Assembly (NCBI RefSeq): GCF_000350225.1
Contig: NW_005179004.1
Span: forward strand, 124,001-188,000
Source of the DNA: Chondrus crispus
Lineage: Eukaryota; Rhodophyta; Florideophyceae; Gigartinales; Gigartinaceae
Direction: 5' to 3'
DNA: 64,000 nucleotides
Part shown: positions 39,844-50,842 of the stretch, in pieces
How the letters are laid out: every line of letters begins with the position of its first letter
Position numbering within the stretch: the stretch's first letter is position 1
Made by a program: the position numbers and the translations under genes
The notes under the pieces: generated by a model
Seen by the model: only the letters and a program-made list of their open reading frames with translations
Database searches by the model: none
What the model was told of the DNA's origin: nothing

Positions 39844-42630
39844 ATGATCATCTGTGCGGAAGGCGATGGTTGCCGGGGGTGGGATGATAAGGGTCGGCGG
39901 AACCGCGCTGTTCCCTCAACCTCTGGCCACCTATGCCTTCGGTGCAAGGTTCCAATGCATGCCGTCTGCGGTCGTGAGTCCGGGCACGAAGAAGGTTCAT
40001 CCCCACGCATTTGCTCTGCGTGTTACGATTGTGGCGTTCGTTCGATATCTGTGGTTGTGAATGCTATCCCCTCGGACGAAGAAGTCATGAATCTTGTCGA
40101 TGATGAGTGCGTCGACATCGTCTATCTAGATGAGAGAGCATCAGACGAGCCGGTTGCCAGATCATCCGTCTTGGCCGAGATGAGCGTGCGGTCTAGTCAG
40201 ATGAAGTTGAACGGGAACGGCACTGTCCCAAAGAAAATATCAAAACAAACTGCTGCTCGCAAACGGCAGAGTGGCAAAAGAACTCGGCTCAACATGAAAC
40301 AGCAGCTTAGCATCGTGCGTGCGAAGGAGAGTGGTGCTCGCTCGCAAGATCTTGCATCACGGTTTAACACTACTATTAGTAGCGTGAACAGGATCTACGC
40401 CCGCCGAGAGAAGCTGCACAAGGGGGTGCTGAACCTCAACCATAAAGGAGTTCGTCGTGATGTACCCAAAGGTCGATGAGGCTTTACTGGAGCTCACAAA
40501 ACGATACCGGAAGGCCAGTATGCCGTTCATGTTGCATGTGTTGCAAAAAAACGCAGAGAAGATCTGCCAGACGCTTATTGACGATAAAGCAATGACTTCC
40601 GAGAGAAAGGAGCACCTCAAAAAGTTCAAGATCTCTTTAAAGTACGTACGAAACTTCATTGGGAGATGTGGCCTTCAGAGTAAACGGCTGCATGGAGAAG
40701 CTGGATGCGTCAATAATGAACAAATCAAGAAACGTATGCACGAGATCAGATCCATCAGCTCCTTGTACAACCCAGACGACATCTACAACACAGACGAGAG
40801 CGGATGCTAGTTCTGCATGTTTCCGAAAGTGACATACGTACTCCCAGGGGAGTGTAGTATAACCCCTTGGGACTAGATTTAGATTAGATCAGCTACTGTA
40901 AATCCCGAGCTCTACAGTACGGCGCGCACGAGCGCGCGCGCTGTCAGCACCGAATGCTGACAGCCCTACAGTACGCGCGACCCGCACCCACTACTGTAGC
41001 AGACCACAGTAGCACTACAGTCCAGTACGTACTGTACTGTAGTATGATAGGACTTACTTGTACATTAAATACGCGAGCGGACCGACGGCGGACGAGGGAG
41101 GACAAGCACGAGCTTGTCCAGAACTCACGCCTCTGGTCAAGCTCGCCCCGCTTATTCTAGAACAGGTTCCCACTAGCCCGTATCTAGTTAGGAGCCGAGC
41201 GGGCAGGGGACGCGCGAGCACGGGAGCGAGCCCAGATCCGCCTCCGCCCGTCAGCGCTGGTATGTCACCCAGCGCTGCGCCGGGGCGTCGAGGCGTAGAT
41301 CGGCCTGCGCGTGCGCATGTCCCCGACCGTACCCGCTCTACCACTGCTACCCGGGCTCGCCCGGTTCCGTTAGCTGGGGTTGCTTCCCTTCTCCGATCAG
41401 GGTCTAGCGGGACTGTGCATACACGCCTTCGACGTTGGGGTGTTTATGCTACAGGGAGAAAAAGTCGGCGAGAGGTATCAAGGGAATGCGAGCAAAGGAC
41501 CGCCTGACATTTATGGTGGCCACGAATGCTTCAGGTTCGCGAAAAGTTGGTCTCTCTGCCATCGGCAAATCGAAGAACCGGAAGTGTTTTCGTCTTCGAG
41601 CTCCTCCGATGCACTACCAGGCGCAAAAAATGCATGGATGGACGGACAATGCTTCCAAGTGTGGTTTCACAAAGTCTTTCTAGTGCATGTTCGCCGTGTA
41701 ACCTCTAATAAAGTCCTCTTGCCCATGGATAATGCTCGCTCCCATATGGATATCACGGATCCCCGCGGGCAAGTGAGAGTGGAGTTCTATCCCCCAAATT
41801 GCACCAGCGTGCACCAGCCTATGGATATGGGCATCATCGCAGCTGTAAAAGTGCGATATCGTCATGTTCTTCTGCGCCAATCATCGGAGGTGTTTGCTGA
41901 GCGCGACGAGCTACGCGAGATGTATAAAAGACGAACGCCTGGTACTCGAGGCATTGCTGAGGGTTATTCTGCCCACGTTCTGGACGCAATAGAAATTCTA
42001 GTTGAGTGCTGGAAATAGCTGGAGCCAATCTCTAATGAAAAATGTTGGTTGAAGGCGCGAACGCTATCTCCTGGCGTCAACAAGCAAATCCGGGACATGT
42101 ACGGGATTGCAGAGGTAGACGACGATGCTGAATCATGCGCGCTCGCCCAAGACTACGAGAAAATGATCGAGTGCATCATGAAACTCGATCTTTCGGCCTT
42201 TGAAGGGACAGGAATTGACGCATTGCAGAGGGTTGCAGACATCAGATAGTGGATACGTGTGGAAGAGCTCCAAGAAGTGGTCGAAGCGCTGGGTAACGAC
42301 GCGGCTGAAGATATTGCGGACATAGAGGGTGTCGTTCAGAGCGTTATTTCTCGTGGGCAACCTGAGGATCCCAAAGACGTGGATGAAGGAGATCCTGAAG
42401 AAGACGATGAAAATGCTGCTGAGGATGTACCAAAAGAAGTTCCCAGGCTACTCGAACTCAGTCGCATGTTCGCAGATCATGAGCAATTAGCGCTGGATTG
42501 TGACGCTGAGGGAGCATCGCGTGGCTTACGGATTGCGAAGCAATCGTTTATACGCATCCGGCGCGAGAGAGATCCATGTTGCAATCGACAGGCCGTTATT
42601 GCGGATTACTTCGCCAGAAAGAGCAATTAA
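39844..42630 (+). pseudogene. Tigger/Tc5-like transposase interrupted by solo LTR
   Basis: The N-terminal part has a Cys/His-rich cluster (HLCLRCKVPMHAVCGRESGH, then ICSACYDC) and a helix-turn-helix (LNMKQQLSIVRAKESGARSQ). After a frameshift near 40455 comes the CENP-B/Tc5-type HTH (YPKVDEALLELTKRYRKASM) and YNPDDIYNTDESG with the first Asp, then a stop at 40808. Beyond the solo LTR follow AKDRLTFMVATNASGSRKVG, LLPMDNARSHMD with the second Asp, and FYPPNCTSVHQPMDMGIIAA with the third, after a further frameshift near 41635. An acidic tail ends at 42630. The order is that of DDE_1 transposases; it is inactive. Confidence 0.88.
40853..41453 (+). repeat. Solo LTR related to the gypsy copy A/B family
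   Basis: A 601-bp solo LTR begins TGTAGTATAACC and ends TTTATGCTACA, flanked by GGGAG on both sides (40848-40852 and 41454-41458). The perfect 5-bp duplication shows a full element once integrated here and recombined out. It is clearly diverged from the copy A/B LTRs but keeps the TTGTACATTAAATA core and the same hairpin positions, with compensatory arm changes at 40941-40963 and 41252-41277. Confidence 0.95.
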
Positions 42631-42808
42631 ATGAGGGTTCTATCAACTACTGAATACACACATAGAAGCCCATGGTGCACTTGACCGTCTGCTTTAGAAA
42701 ATCGCCCCTGGGAGGCTCTCAGAGCAGACTCCCGCAACATGCACATGCCCGCAATATGCGCAGCAATGACCTCTGTCCATACTAGCGCATATTAAGGGAC
42801 ATCGACTG

Positions 42809-43048
42809 TCCTGACCGATGGCCGGTCCTTTGCCTCTGGTGCTCGGCTTCAGTCAGGAAACCGGGGCTTGACCTTGACGATCCAAGTGACACAACTTAGT
42901 GTCACCGCGACAGGCTTCCCCCAACCGCTCTACGTATACACGTGTACAGCTCATAATCACTTTTATCATTAACCTACCTACCTTCTCTACTTTTCACACA
43001 AACTAACTTCGGTGTTCCTGCGTTTTTCTTGAAGAACCTGACACCGCG
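42809..43048. other. Tail of element M between integrase and Tigger
   Basis: This 240-bp stretch has no ORF. An inverted pair, AACCTGAC and GTCAGGTT, lies at about 43034-43056. Confidence 0.35.
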
Positions 43049-43882
43049 TCAGGTTCTAGTTGTCTCCAGTTTCAGAGATCGGTGATTGCTTGTATGGCAG
43101 TACGGTGAGGTTTTAGTCCTCGAGTCTGCCCCTTGCAAGAAACATGATGTAACGAGGATGGCGAAAACCAAGCAGACGGCGCTACGAACCTCTTTTCCAC
43201 AGAGGCCCCTGAGCGAACTGCTCGTTGGGACAGATCTAGTCAGAAGCTCCAAACGACGATGACGGTCTACGGGAGGAACAAATAGGCTTGTACATGTCTC
43301 TGCACTGGAAGCCATCCGAGGCGGGACCCCATACATTAATTCAATGGGCGACACGCCGTTCCTCATGGCACGTCGGCGATATCCATACAGGACCTGGGTG
43401 AGTGCTTTGTTCCACTCCATTCCAGTTCGAAGACCTGTCTTACGGACGGCAGCCTTCAAAGTTCCAACCACTCTCTCTGCTCTACCGTTAGACATGGGAG
43501 CGTAGGCGAGGACGGTGCGCCAGGTGATACCGTGCCGAGCCATGAAGCTAGAAACGGCCGAGGATGTGAGGCTGGTAGCATTGTCAGAGACAAGGATTCT
43601 CGGTAGGCCGAATGAGTACATGATTTTTCTCTTGACGCAGTAAATAACCTCTTGAGCAGTACTATCAGCAGTGGATAGGGCAATTGGCCATCCTTTGAGG
43701 TGTTCGACCGCAACCAACACGGAGCGATTTCCGGACGAGGTGGCGCGGAAGGGGCCAGCAAAGTCAATAGAGAAAACATCAAACAAGCTTGTGAGGGGAA
43801 AGCTCAAAGTGGTCTTGTATTTGGGAATCGGACGCGCCTTCTGAGACCCTTCAAAACTCTTCACGTAGTCATCGACGTCCAT
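43049..43882 (-). pseudogene. Element M integrase
   Basis: The gypsy integrase core is visible: VFSIDFAGPFRATSSGNRSV (first Asp), PRILVSDNATSLTSSAV (second Asp) and PMSNGRAERVVGTLKAAVRK (Glu), then QVLYGYRRRAMRNGVSPIEL. The N-terminal zinc-binding part is not in this frame, and the C-terminus ends in non-homologous sequence. It is in a different frame from the RT/RNase H segment upstream on the minus strand. Confidence 0.85.
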
Positions 43883-43971
43883 ACAAACGGTCGGCCACTA
43901 GTACCTTACCGTGACAAATTGACGAGTGGTCTTCAAGTCTCAATGACCACCAATGTCGTCATGGAAACCCT

Positions 43972-44709
43972 TCAGTCCCTTTCGCGGTCGGAAATTGGGG
44001 CTACAACACGAAGGCTATGAATGGTGCGGCGGAACAACTTCGACTCCCACACAAGAAAGTTCTTCGCATTATTCTTCATGCGAGACTTCCTGTAATCATC
44101 CAACCCAACCGGTGTTTCGCCTTGCAGATAGGACATGATATCTTTGCAAGACTCTTCTAGATCTTCTGGAAAATAGATCGGAGTCGTGATAGCGAGGGCA
44201 AGTTCTGCCTCTTCCTGGCAGGTTGGGTTGTCGCCGTTCTTGCGCTGAATGCGAGAATGGTAGTCAGCTGCACTATTTGCGGATCCACGACGATATTCCA
44301 CGGTGAATTCGTACTCGGCTAATATGTCTAGCCAACGAGCCAAACGACCATGGATGTCTTTCTTGCGAAAGGCGTAACTATGATCCTGGTGATCAGTAAC
44401 CAACTTGAAAAATGTAGACGAAAGCACGTGAACACGAAATTTCTTCAAAGCAAAGATGACCGCAAGCGCCTCACACTCACACGCGGAGTACTTGCGATCA
44501 TATGTATTCATAGTACGGCTGGCGTACTGGATGGGATGTATTTTCCCGTCATTCTTCTTTTGACCCAACACAGCTCGGACAGAGATCGAAGAAGCATTCG
44601 TTTCAATAACGAAGGGTTTCTCGAAGTCTGGATAAGCCAAGACTGGTGGAGAAGTCAACTCTTTGCGTAGTTCATGAAATGCTTCTTGCATTTCTCCGGT
44701 CCATTTCAA
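43972..44709 (-). pseudogene. Element M RNase H
   Basis: The segment has the gypsy RNase H layout: VIETNASSISVRAVLGQKKN, where the first catalytic Asp (usually T-D-A-S) is Asn, then YSACECEALAVIFALKKF with the Glu, and LVTDHQDHSYAF with the next Asp. It continues toward the integrase linker (GSANSAADYHSRIQ). It shares the frame of the RT at 44761-45510, separated by a stop codon. Confidence 0.85.
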
Positions 44710-44760
44710 TCTGCTGTTTCCGGATATTGCCGCCTGGAGTACCGCAGCAATGTACGCAAA

Positions 44761-45510
44761 CTAGCAGATGAAACGATGGTAGTAGCCTGCTAACCAGAGA
44801 AAACTCCTAAGTTCAGTCGTAGTGGTCGGGATCGGTGCATTCCGAATTACTTCGACCTTGCTCGGGTCAACGGCAATCCCGCCCTTGTCGACAACATGAC
44901 CGAAGAACTTGATCTTCGCCTGGGCGAGGCTACACTTTGTCAGCTTAAGCTTAATGCCAGCCTCGTCAATCACATCAAATGCCTGCTTCAGGTGCCGAAG
45001 ATGCTCTACTATAGTCTTAGAGAACAGCACAACGTCATCGAGGTACACACGCACAAACCGCACTCCGCGAAATATTGTATCCATCATTCTCTGAATTGTC
45101 GAAGGCGCCTTCATCAATCCAAAGGGCATGACTTCGAACTTATACGTCCCGTAGCGACAGACAAAAGTAGTCATTTCTCTGCATTGTTGTGCCATCCGAA
45201 TTTTCCAGTAACCACTGAACAAATCCAGAGAACTGAAGTACGCACTTCCTTCCAAGTCATCAAATATCTCCTCTATTTTCGGCAAAGGCCATCTGTCTGC
45301 CTTCATCTTCTGGTTCAGAGTACGGTAATGAACACAGAAGCGCGTATTCCCATCTTTTTTGGATACGATGACGACCGGAAAGGACCATGCGGAGCTAGAA
45401 GGCGTGATGATTCCTGCTTCCAGCATTTTGTCCAGCTCTTTCCGCACAATTTCGTTACGCAAGGGAGCCATTCTTCTCGAGAAGGGACGGGATTGGCTGG
45501 CCGCCACCAT
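44761..45510 (-). pseudogene. Element M reverse transcriptase
   Basis: The Ty3/gypsy RT motifs occur in order: GIITPSSSAWSFPVVIVSKK, CVHYRTLN (His where Asp is usual), YFSSLDLFSGYWKIRM with the first catalytic Asp, EVMPFGLMKAPSTIQRMMD, and VRVYLDDVVLFSKT with the Asp pair, then LAQAKIKFFGHVVDKGG. No protease is found between gag and this RT, so an internal deletion has joined them. The frame closes at YYHRFIC, where the connection domain begins. Confidence 0.9.
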
Positions 45511-46600
45511 CCTTTCGCGTCTTGGTCACCGGCTCTCCATCGGCGTTTCTCTTGACTGATGCCACTAACTTCTCGTCAGCAGGGAGCTCGTCGTGCGTCA
45601 AAACATTCACCTGGTTTCCTGCAGAGTCCATCGGTGTATCCGATACGGCAACATCCGTCTGGGTCTTCTTAGGGGAGTGAGCGCCGCTACCTCCCCTCTG
45701 TGGACCAACTCTAGCCCGACAGCTTATCTCGGAATGACCAAATTTTCCGCAGCGAGGGCATTTAGTGTCCCTATCCGGATTCGCATCGCATCTATTAGCG
45801 CCATGACCCGGTCGCTTGCAATAAGAACAAGTCCGATCGTTGACTGAGCAGATCGCTGTTGCCTCATCCCTGGACTGATTCTTATTGATAATAAGGGAAA
45901 TTTCGGCTAGTCGATCAGCTAAAGCGTCAACCTTCGTCTCGAGTGGAGACAAGGAAGCCTTTGAACGAATCATGACGCTTTTTGACCCATCTTGCCCTGT
46001 CGGCTCATACATACCTTGCGAGCTCTCTCACCCCTGGTAGCGCGAATTGCTCAAGGAGTTCACTGCCGCTTGGAATGCGCAGCGACCAGACCAGAAGTCC
46101 ATGATTGCTTCGAATAGGGCCTTGTAGGTCTTTGCACCCCCATAGATGACAAACTGGGCCTACTCGAGATGTTCCATCACAGCGTTGCGAAGCAGGCCGA
46201 ACTTCGCTTCGTAGTTGAATCCAGCCTTCTCGTCGAGACGGTCTGAGCTTCGAAGGTACCCACTGAGATCCCCGAAAGAAAGGCGAGCGGCCATCGCATC
46301 CCAAATCACATCTTCAGGTGATTCAACCGGGGCGAACCGCTCGACCAAGGCCTTCTTGACTTTCTGGTAGTCGGAGCCATCTGCACTGATATCTCCGTTC
46401 TTGACAAAGGCTTGATAAAGGAAGTCGAATGTGTATCCCTCCAGGTAGCGAAGGAATTTAGATGCCCTTTCTCCGTCCGATTTGCCAGAGGTGGCAACAT
46501 TTTCGAACACGAAGGAGAACTTGTGGGCGTCGGCCGGCTTGGACTCGTCAAACTGTGACAGGGAGCTGTTTTCTTTGCCACCCTTCCACAAGAGTACCAT
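45455..46600 (-). pseudogene. Element M gag with two zinc knuckles
   Basis: From the ATG at 46600-46598 (MVLLWKGGKENSSLSQFDES) the frame runs with in-frame stops near 46160 and 46027 to 45455. The C-terminal half has two CCHC knuckles, CSYCKRPGHGANRC and CPRCGKFGHSEISC, which bind genomic RNA in packaging. The start codon overlaps the TGG of the presumed primer site directly after the LTR. Confidence 0.85.
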
Positions 46601-46849
46601 GTTGGCGGCGAAAAAAAGGGGGGAGGAAGGCCGCGCGCGTAGGGGAGCGAGATGTACCGAAAAGGAAAAACTGAAAAGAGAAAAGTTTATTGCATGGGGG
46701 GGTCGGTCCGGGTGTTGTTGTGTTACGCCCCCATTATGGTGTCGCGGCGCGCCCCTTTCTCTTATAGAGGGGCTGCCGTCATATTCCACTCCACTGGACC
46801 GCCGATCTTCAACGGGAGATTTTCCACGTTTACACCTGGCATAAAATCA
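46600..46849 (-). repeat. Presumed 5' LTR of element M
   Basis: On the minus strand it runs from TGATTTTATGCC to CGCCGCCAACA and is followed at once by TGGTACTCTTG. An AATAAA lies in the middle of that strand (CAATAAACTTTTC). It is similar to 28989-29399. The outer limit is uncertain, since CTTTTTGAAGG beyond it is also shared. Confidence 0.6.
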
Positions 46850-47357
46850 CCTTTTTGAAGGCTTTGGTCCTAGGGCCACCGCCACTCCTGGGTACTGTAC
46901 CCTGTACAGTTTTGAACCAGCCTACGTGTTAGTGCATAGTATTTGTGAACTGGTAGATACAGGTTGAACACGTTTTACAGATTACGAATATGAAACAGGG
47001 TCATACTGGAAGTGCACGTGTCACAATTGACGCATGCGGCAGTGCGCCGTGGCCGTTCAGTGAGGGGTCCCATAGGCAGAACTCAGGGAATGGAGCCACT
47101 CTAAGAGCGTGCAAAAGGCAGCGAACGCAAAAAAAGAGCGCAGAGGAATGGGAGTCGCAGGACGAGACGAGGGAAGAATGATAGGAGCTCAATAGGGAAG
47201 CTAGAGTAAGATAGTCTAAAAAAGGGGTCCGGGCAGTGGGTAGGGCGGACCGAAACACGCCGGCCAAGTGCTGAATACATCGCAACGACCACAGACACGA
47301 CCAGCCTTACTGTAGACAGAAGGGCGTCAGCCATACCAACATACGCTCTCTGTTGGT
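46850..47357. other. No gene seen; leader of the next gag relic
   Basis: Only short frames occur. The last 100 bp contain an inverted pair, CATACCAACA and TGTTGGTATG (47333-47361), just before the gag region. Confidence 0.4.
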
Positions 47358-47415
47358 ATGAAAAGCAACGATTTCACAGGTATGGGCTCAGCGACTCTCT
47401 CATCTTCACAACAAG

Positions 47416-48679
47416 GTGGGGAACGCAATACAGGCGCCTCGATTCGTCACAAACAAAACACCGAAGGCTCGTTATAGGGACGCTGTGAGAATGTGGGTGC
47501 GAATGCTACTGATGTTCTCGGAAGTGGAAAACAAATCTAAGGCAATGTTGAAAGGAGCAGGACACTTGATTTACATGGCGTGCGACGATCTTGCTCAGCA
47601 AATGCTGCGTAGTGCGGAGAAGTCTGGAACCCTGTCGCTCAAAGGCGAGAAAGACGATCCAACAAGGGAGAAGCTCGTGGAGAAAATTATAAACATCATC
47701 GCAAAGGAGTCGCCAACCGAGATTGTGCGAATGGAAGTCGACTTGTTAACAGACATACAAACTTGTGTTCGGAAAAATAAAGAAAGCCCGCACAGCTTCG
47801 CAAACAGATTCAATGGGACAGTTGCCAAGTACGTAAACCAAACTACCAAGCTAACAGACTTGACCAGCAGGCAGTTTGCGATCACGCTATTAAGAAACGC
47901 AGCACTCAATCCAGTCACGCTAAATGCATTATTGTTTCAATTAATGGCAAACGCAGACGATGCCAACAAGGGTACAAAAGTGCTTAATCACTGCATCAAT
48001 GAAGATGAACGCGCTAAGTTAACGAAATTTATAGACAGGGAAAACAAAGAGGGTTCGGAGGATTACGAAGCTATCAAAGATGTCTACACAGCTTAAGGAG
48101 TTGACCTCAAGGTCGGGTTCAGAACACAAAATTACATTGTTCACCATAGAAGATGCCACACAGTACTTGGCTCAGATAAGGGAGGTACAAGATGAGCATA
48201 TGGAGAACATAACGAAGGGGACCATGCTGGGAAAACGCACCTATGAGAATGATTCAGAAGCACGCGATGAACGAATCAAAAAGATGAAATCCGATAGCGT
48301 TTGCAAGAGTTGCGGCAAACCAGGACACTGGTATAAGGACTATCCAGAATGTCTGGAGAAAATGCGTAGCAAACTAAGGATGAGACGCAAGAGATTTGAA
48401 AGCATTGATCAGGAGGATGTGAGGGAGGATGAACCCAAGCAAAAGGTCTTTTTTTCGACAAGGGGGTCAGTGATACTTCGCACTGACATAAACCCCATAC
48501 TTGACGAGGGGGCGCCCACGTCAACAGGAGGAATCACAAACGCAACGCAGCTGTGCGACTACCTTGGCATACCACTTACAATGAGAACACGACGGGATGA
48601 GTACCACCATGGATGGGGTCAAAATTGCTCCGACGCCAGACCAATCGTACATACTTGGTGTAGTGAAATACGCACCTGA
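47416..48679 (+). pseudogene. Gag-protease relic of another LTR element
   Basis: A helical gag (AVRMWVRMLLMFSEVENKSK, ESPHSFANRFNGTVAKYVNQ) continues after a frame change at 48080 to a zinc knuckle, CKSCGKPGHWYKDYPEC, where one expected Cys is Tyr. It then reaches a protease start, ILDEGAPTSTGG, where the D-T-G-A box is altered to D-E-G-A. Sequence similar to LGIPLTMRTRRDE and HHGWG follows. The element breaks off at about 48680. A start upstream of 47416 is likely because the visible frame begins without an ATG. It is either an old copia/gypsy fragment or the front of the element whose LTR follows. Confidence 0.65.
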
Positions 48680-48855
48680 AAAGGGTGTGAAAAGAAAGGA
48701 AAATATTCGGAAATGAAAATTTGTCCGGGTTGGGGGACCCACGTGTGAATAACTGCACAGTTTTAATTTTTAATTATTTTATTTTATTTAGTTAATTAGT
48801 TGGCATTAATTTTGCTGACACTAGATTAGATCTAGCATCTAGCGCCGCGAGCTAC

Positions 48856-49783
48856 TGTAGTGGCTCCGGCGGGGCGATATATACATTAGCCCTGTGACCA
48901 CCAAGTTAGTAAAGGTAACCCGAGTTGCCAGAGTTGAATATCGCCTGGGTCGAAGTCCGTCTTTCCCAAGACGCTCCCTTTTACCACAGATTACGTTATC
49001 CTTTGCGCTCGGGGGTTCCCTTTCCTTTTCCTATATTTCACCTATCCTTTTCTATTTCTATCTCTATTTCTATTCCCTTATCTTGTGTTGGTTCCACGGT
49101 GCCTGATTGCGATCCGCATTGTGACGACTGGAGTCATCGGGCTCTTGTGTTGGTTCTTTTGTTTGTTGTTGGTGCCATCGGCTTTGGTTGCGACCGGACC
49201 GGTGTATGTGTCTTGGCCATCGGGCGACACGTGGGTGTAGCGCTGCTACTTGTTTACGTCCACCGACGGAGGCTGTTGCGACAACGTCTCCCTCGAAGGT
49301 CCTGTTGTGTATACAGGACAGTGTTGGTTCCATCAGATACAGGTTGCGACCGTTCCGGTGTCGGTGCTTTGCCATCGGGCAGTACGGAGGTGTAGCGCTG
49401 CTACGTGTTTGCTAATTCCCGTCGGGCTGCGTTGCGACGCCCCCGTCGAAGACTTTATCAAGGGTATAAGGTGTAACAGGCGCTCCGCGAGCATTGGCTT
49501 TACGACCCATCGGGCACGGCTTCCTAATCACCGCCCCGAACTCGCCGAGCAACTGCCTGTACAAGACTCTACCACCATTCGTCCCGGGGCGGGCCTCTTC
49601 CTTTTGCCCCCCCTATCAGGGACTTGAGCCACTGTGGGCCCCAAACCCACTTAAAGGGAAAGGGAGAATCGGACACTCCGTAGGGCTGTGCCGTCGGCAA
49701 CTCTTGTTGGTTTTTGTTTGTTGGTTGTGTTGTCGCTGGACCGTTGGACCCTGGTTCCGGCCTGACAGGCACATTGCACTACA
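48856..49783 (+). repeat. 5' LTR of a third element family
   Basis: TGTAGTGG at 48856 and CACTACA at 49783 form inverted ends, and a TATA box (GATATATACA) lies 30 bp inside. An alternative left end is the TGTGAATAACTG at 48744, which follows a purine-rich strip. The LTR contains a tandem duplication with a spacing of about 156 bp (from 49186 and 49342), each unit holding GTAGCGCTGCTAC. A primer-like TGGTCTTCCGACCTAGAA follows at 49788, then a gag start. The 5' boundary is the main doubt. Confidence 0.65.
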
Positions 49784-49787
49784 TAAG

Positions 49788-49840
49788 TGGTCTTCCGACC
49801 TAGAATCTGGAAACTACGAAGCCCGACCTAGAATCTGGAA
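49788..49840 (+). promoter_or_regulatory. Primer-binding site region with 17-bp repeat
   Basis: TGGTCTTCCGACCTAGAA lies four bases after the LTR and matches the site after the unrelated copy B LTR (50843-50860) at 17 of 18 positions. CGACCTAGAATCTGGAA occurs twice, 28 bp apart (49796 and 49824). Confidence 0.55.
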
Positions 49841-49903
49841 CTGAAGTCAAAAGTCGGAAATAGGTAAATTAGTTCGATAGGTCTCCTTTCTTAAGAGCGG
49901 ACC

Positions 49904-50172
49904 ATGACATCAAGCCAACCCAAGGACGTCGGTCCTGGAGTCAGAAGGGCTGGATCAGCTCAGGCGTCGAGGATTCCGCGAGGACCTCGTACAAGAAGCC
50001 AAGTAAATTCGGCTACTGATCCAGTTGCAGAAGCGTCCCCTTCAGGGACAGCCGTTGAGAAAAATGGCCTGGAAGAGAAGTTCGAAAAGTTGTCCGAGGA
50101 GATTCGTCAGGAGACGAAGAGCAAGTTCGACGAACATCTGGGCATTTTTCAGAAGCAACAGGAGTTGCTAAG
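49904..50172 (+). CDS. Gag N-terminus, truncated by gypsy copy B
   Basis: Eighty-nine codons, MTSSQPKDVGPGVRRAGSAQ and on to a charged helix (LEEKFEKLSEEIRQETKSKF, IFQKQQELLS), are cut by the TGTAG of the copy B LTR at 50173. A basic N-terminus followed by a helix is common in gypsy gag. The rest should lie beyond the 3' LTR of copy B, outside the window. Confidence 0.6.
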
Positions 50173-50841
50173 TGTAGTATAACCCCCCCCTGGGGCTTTA
50201 TTTTAGATTGGATCAACTCAGAACCGGATCGGTTACTGTAGGGCTCGATGCTCTGCAGTACCACCACGTGTGCCCCCGAGTACAGGGGGCGCACGTGTGC
50301 ACGTGTACGCGCGGGGCCGAAGAACGCGCACACACGTGTACTGTCAGCCCCGATGGCTGACAGTATTACAGTGTCGACCGACCGCTACAGTACGTCGCTA
50401 CAGTACATCGGTACTGTACTATAATGATAGGTTATTATGTACATTAAATATGGAGCGGACCGGCGGCGGTGGAGGAGGACAAGCACGGACTTGTCACCCA
50501 CCGACCGTCAAGGTCCGACTTCCCGCTTATTCTAAGGTAGCGCTCGCTAACTACCTTAGAGCGGCACCGAGCGCGGGTTGAGGACGCGCGCGGTACGCCC
50601 ACGAGTCGGCTCCGCCTCCGCCCGTCGGTACTGGATCGTTACCCAGTACCGCGCCGGGGCGTCGAGGCGTCGAACCGCTCGCGCGTACCGGCGTCCTCCC
50701 CGTTCCCGCTCTACCACGCTACCCGGGCCCGCTGCCCGGTGCCGTTAGCTGTTGTCCTGCTTCACCCCCGTCTTCCCGATCGGACGGGGTCTCGGTCGAA
50801 CTGTGCATACACCCCTCTCCGTTGGGGGTGTTTATGCTACA
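50173..50841 (+). repeat. 5' LTR of gypsy copy B
   Basis: 669 bp, TGTAGTATAACC...TTATGCTACA, nearly identical to 5741-6411. The hairpin at 50341-50363 is unchanged. In the first hairpin (CTGTAGGGC with GCTCTGCAG) both substitutions relative to copy A turn Watson-Crick pairs into G-U pairs and so keep pairing. TGTACATTAAATATGGAGCG near 50438-50457 is the conserved core-promoter-like block. Confidence 0.93.
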
Positions 50842-50842
50842 G

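Larger units (their letters stand above)
39590..42808 (+). mobile_element. Tigger/Tc5-like (pogo family) transposon
   Basis: Both ends carry CAGTCGATGT followed by ACCTTAATATGCG on the left and, on the reverse strand at the right, CCCTTAATATGCG. The flanks are TA on the left and TC on the right, a probable decayed TA duplication. Subterminal direct repeats CCCGC-ATATGCGCAGC occur near both ends. It contains a transposase pseudogene and, inside that, a solo LTR (40853-41453). Without the LTR and its duplicated 5 bp it would be about 2.6 kb. Confidence 0.85.
28989..46849 (-). mobile_element. Dead Ty3/gypsy element M with nested insertions
   Basis: On the minus strand the order is LTR (46849-46600), gag, RT, RNase H and integrase (46600-43049), then about 240 bp of its own tail. 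A Tigger element, a short bridge, a Ty1/copia element, a purine-rich strip (29400-29445 read on the minus strand) and a second LTR-like copy (29399-28989) follow. The two LTR-like ends share long stretches, for example GGTCGGTCCGGGTGTTGTTG and GTCGCGGCGCGCCCCTTTCT. LTR end CAACA is followed directly by TGG, as a primer site should be. No target duplication is found at the outer edges, so the second LTR could instead be an unrelated solo copy. Confidence 0.55.
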
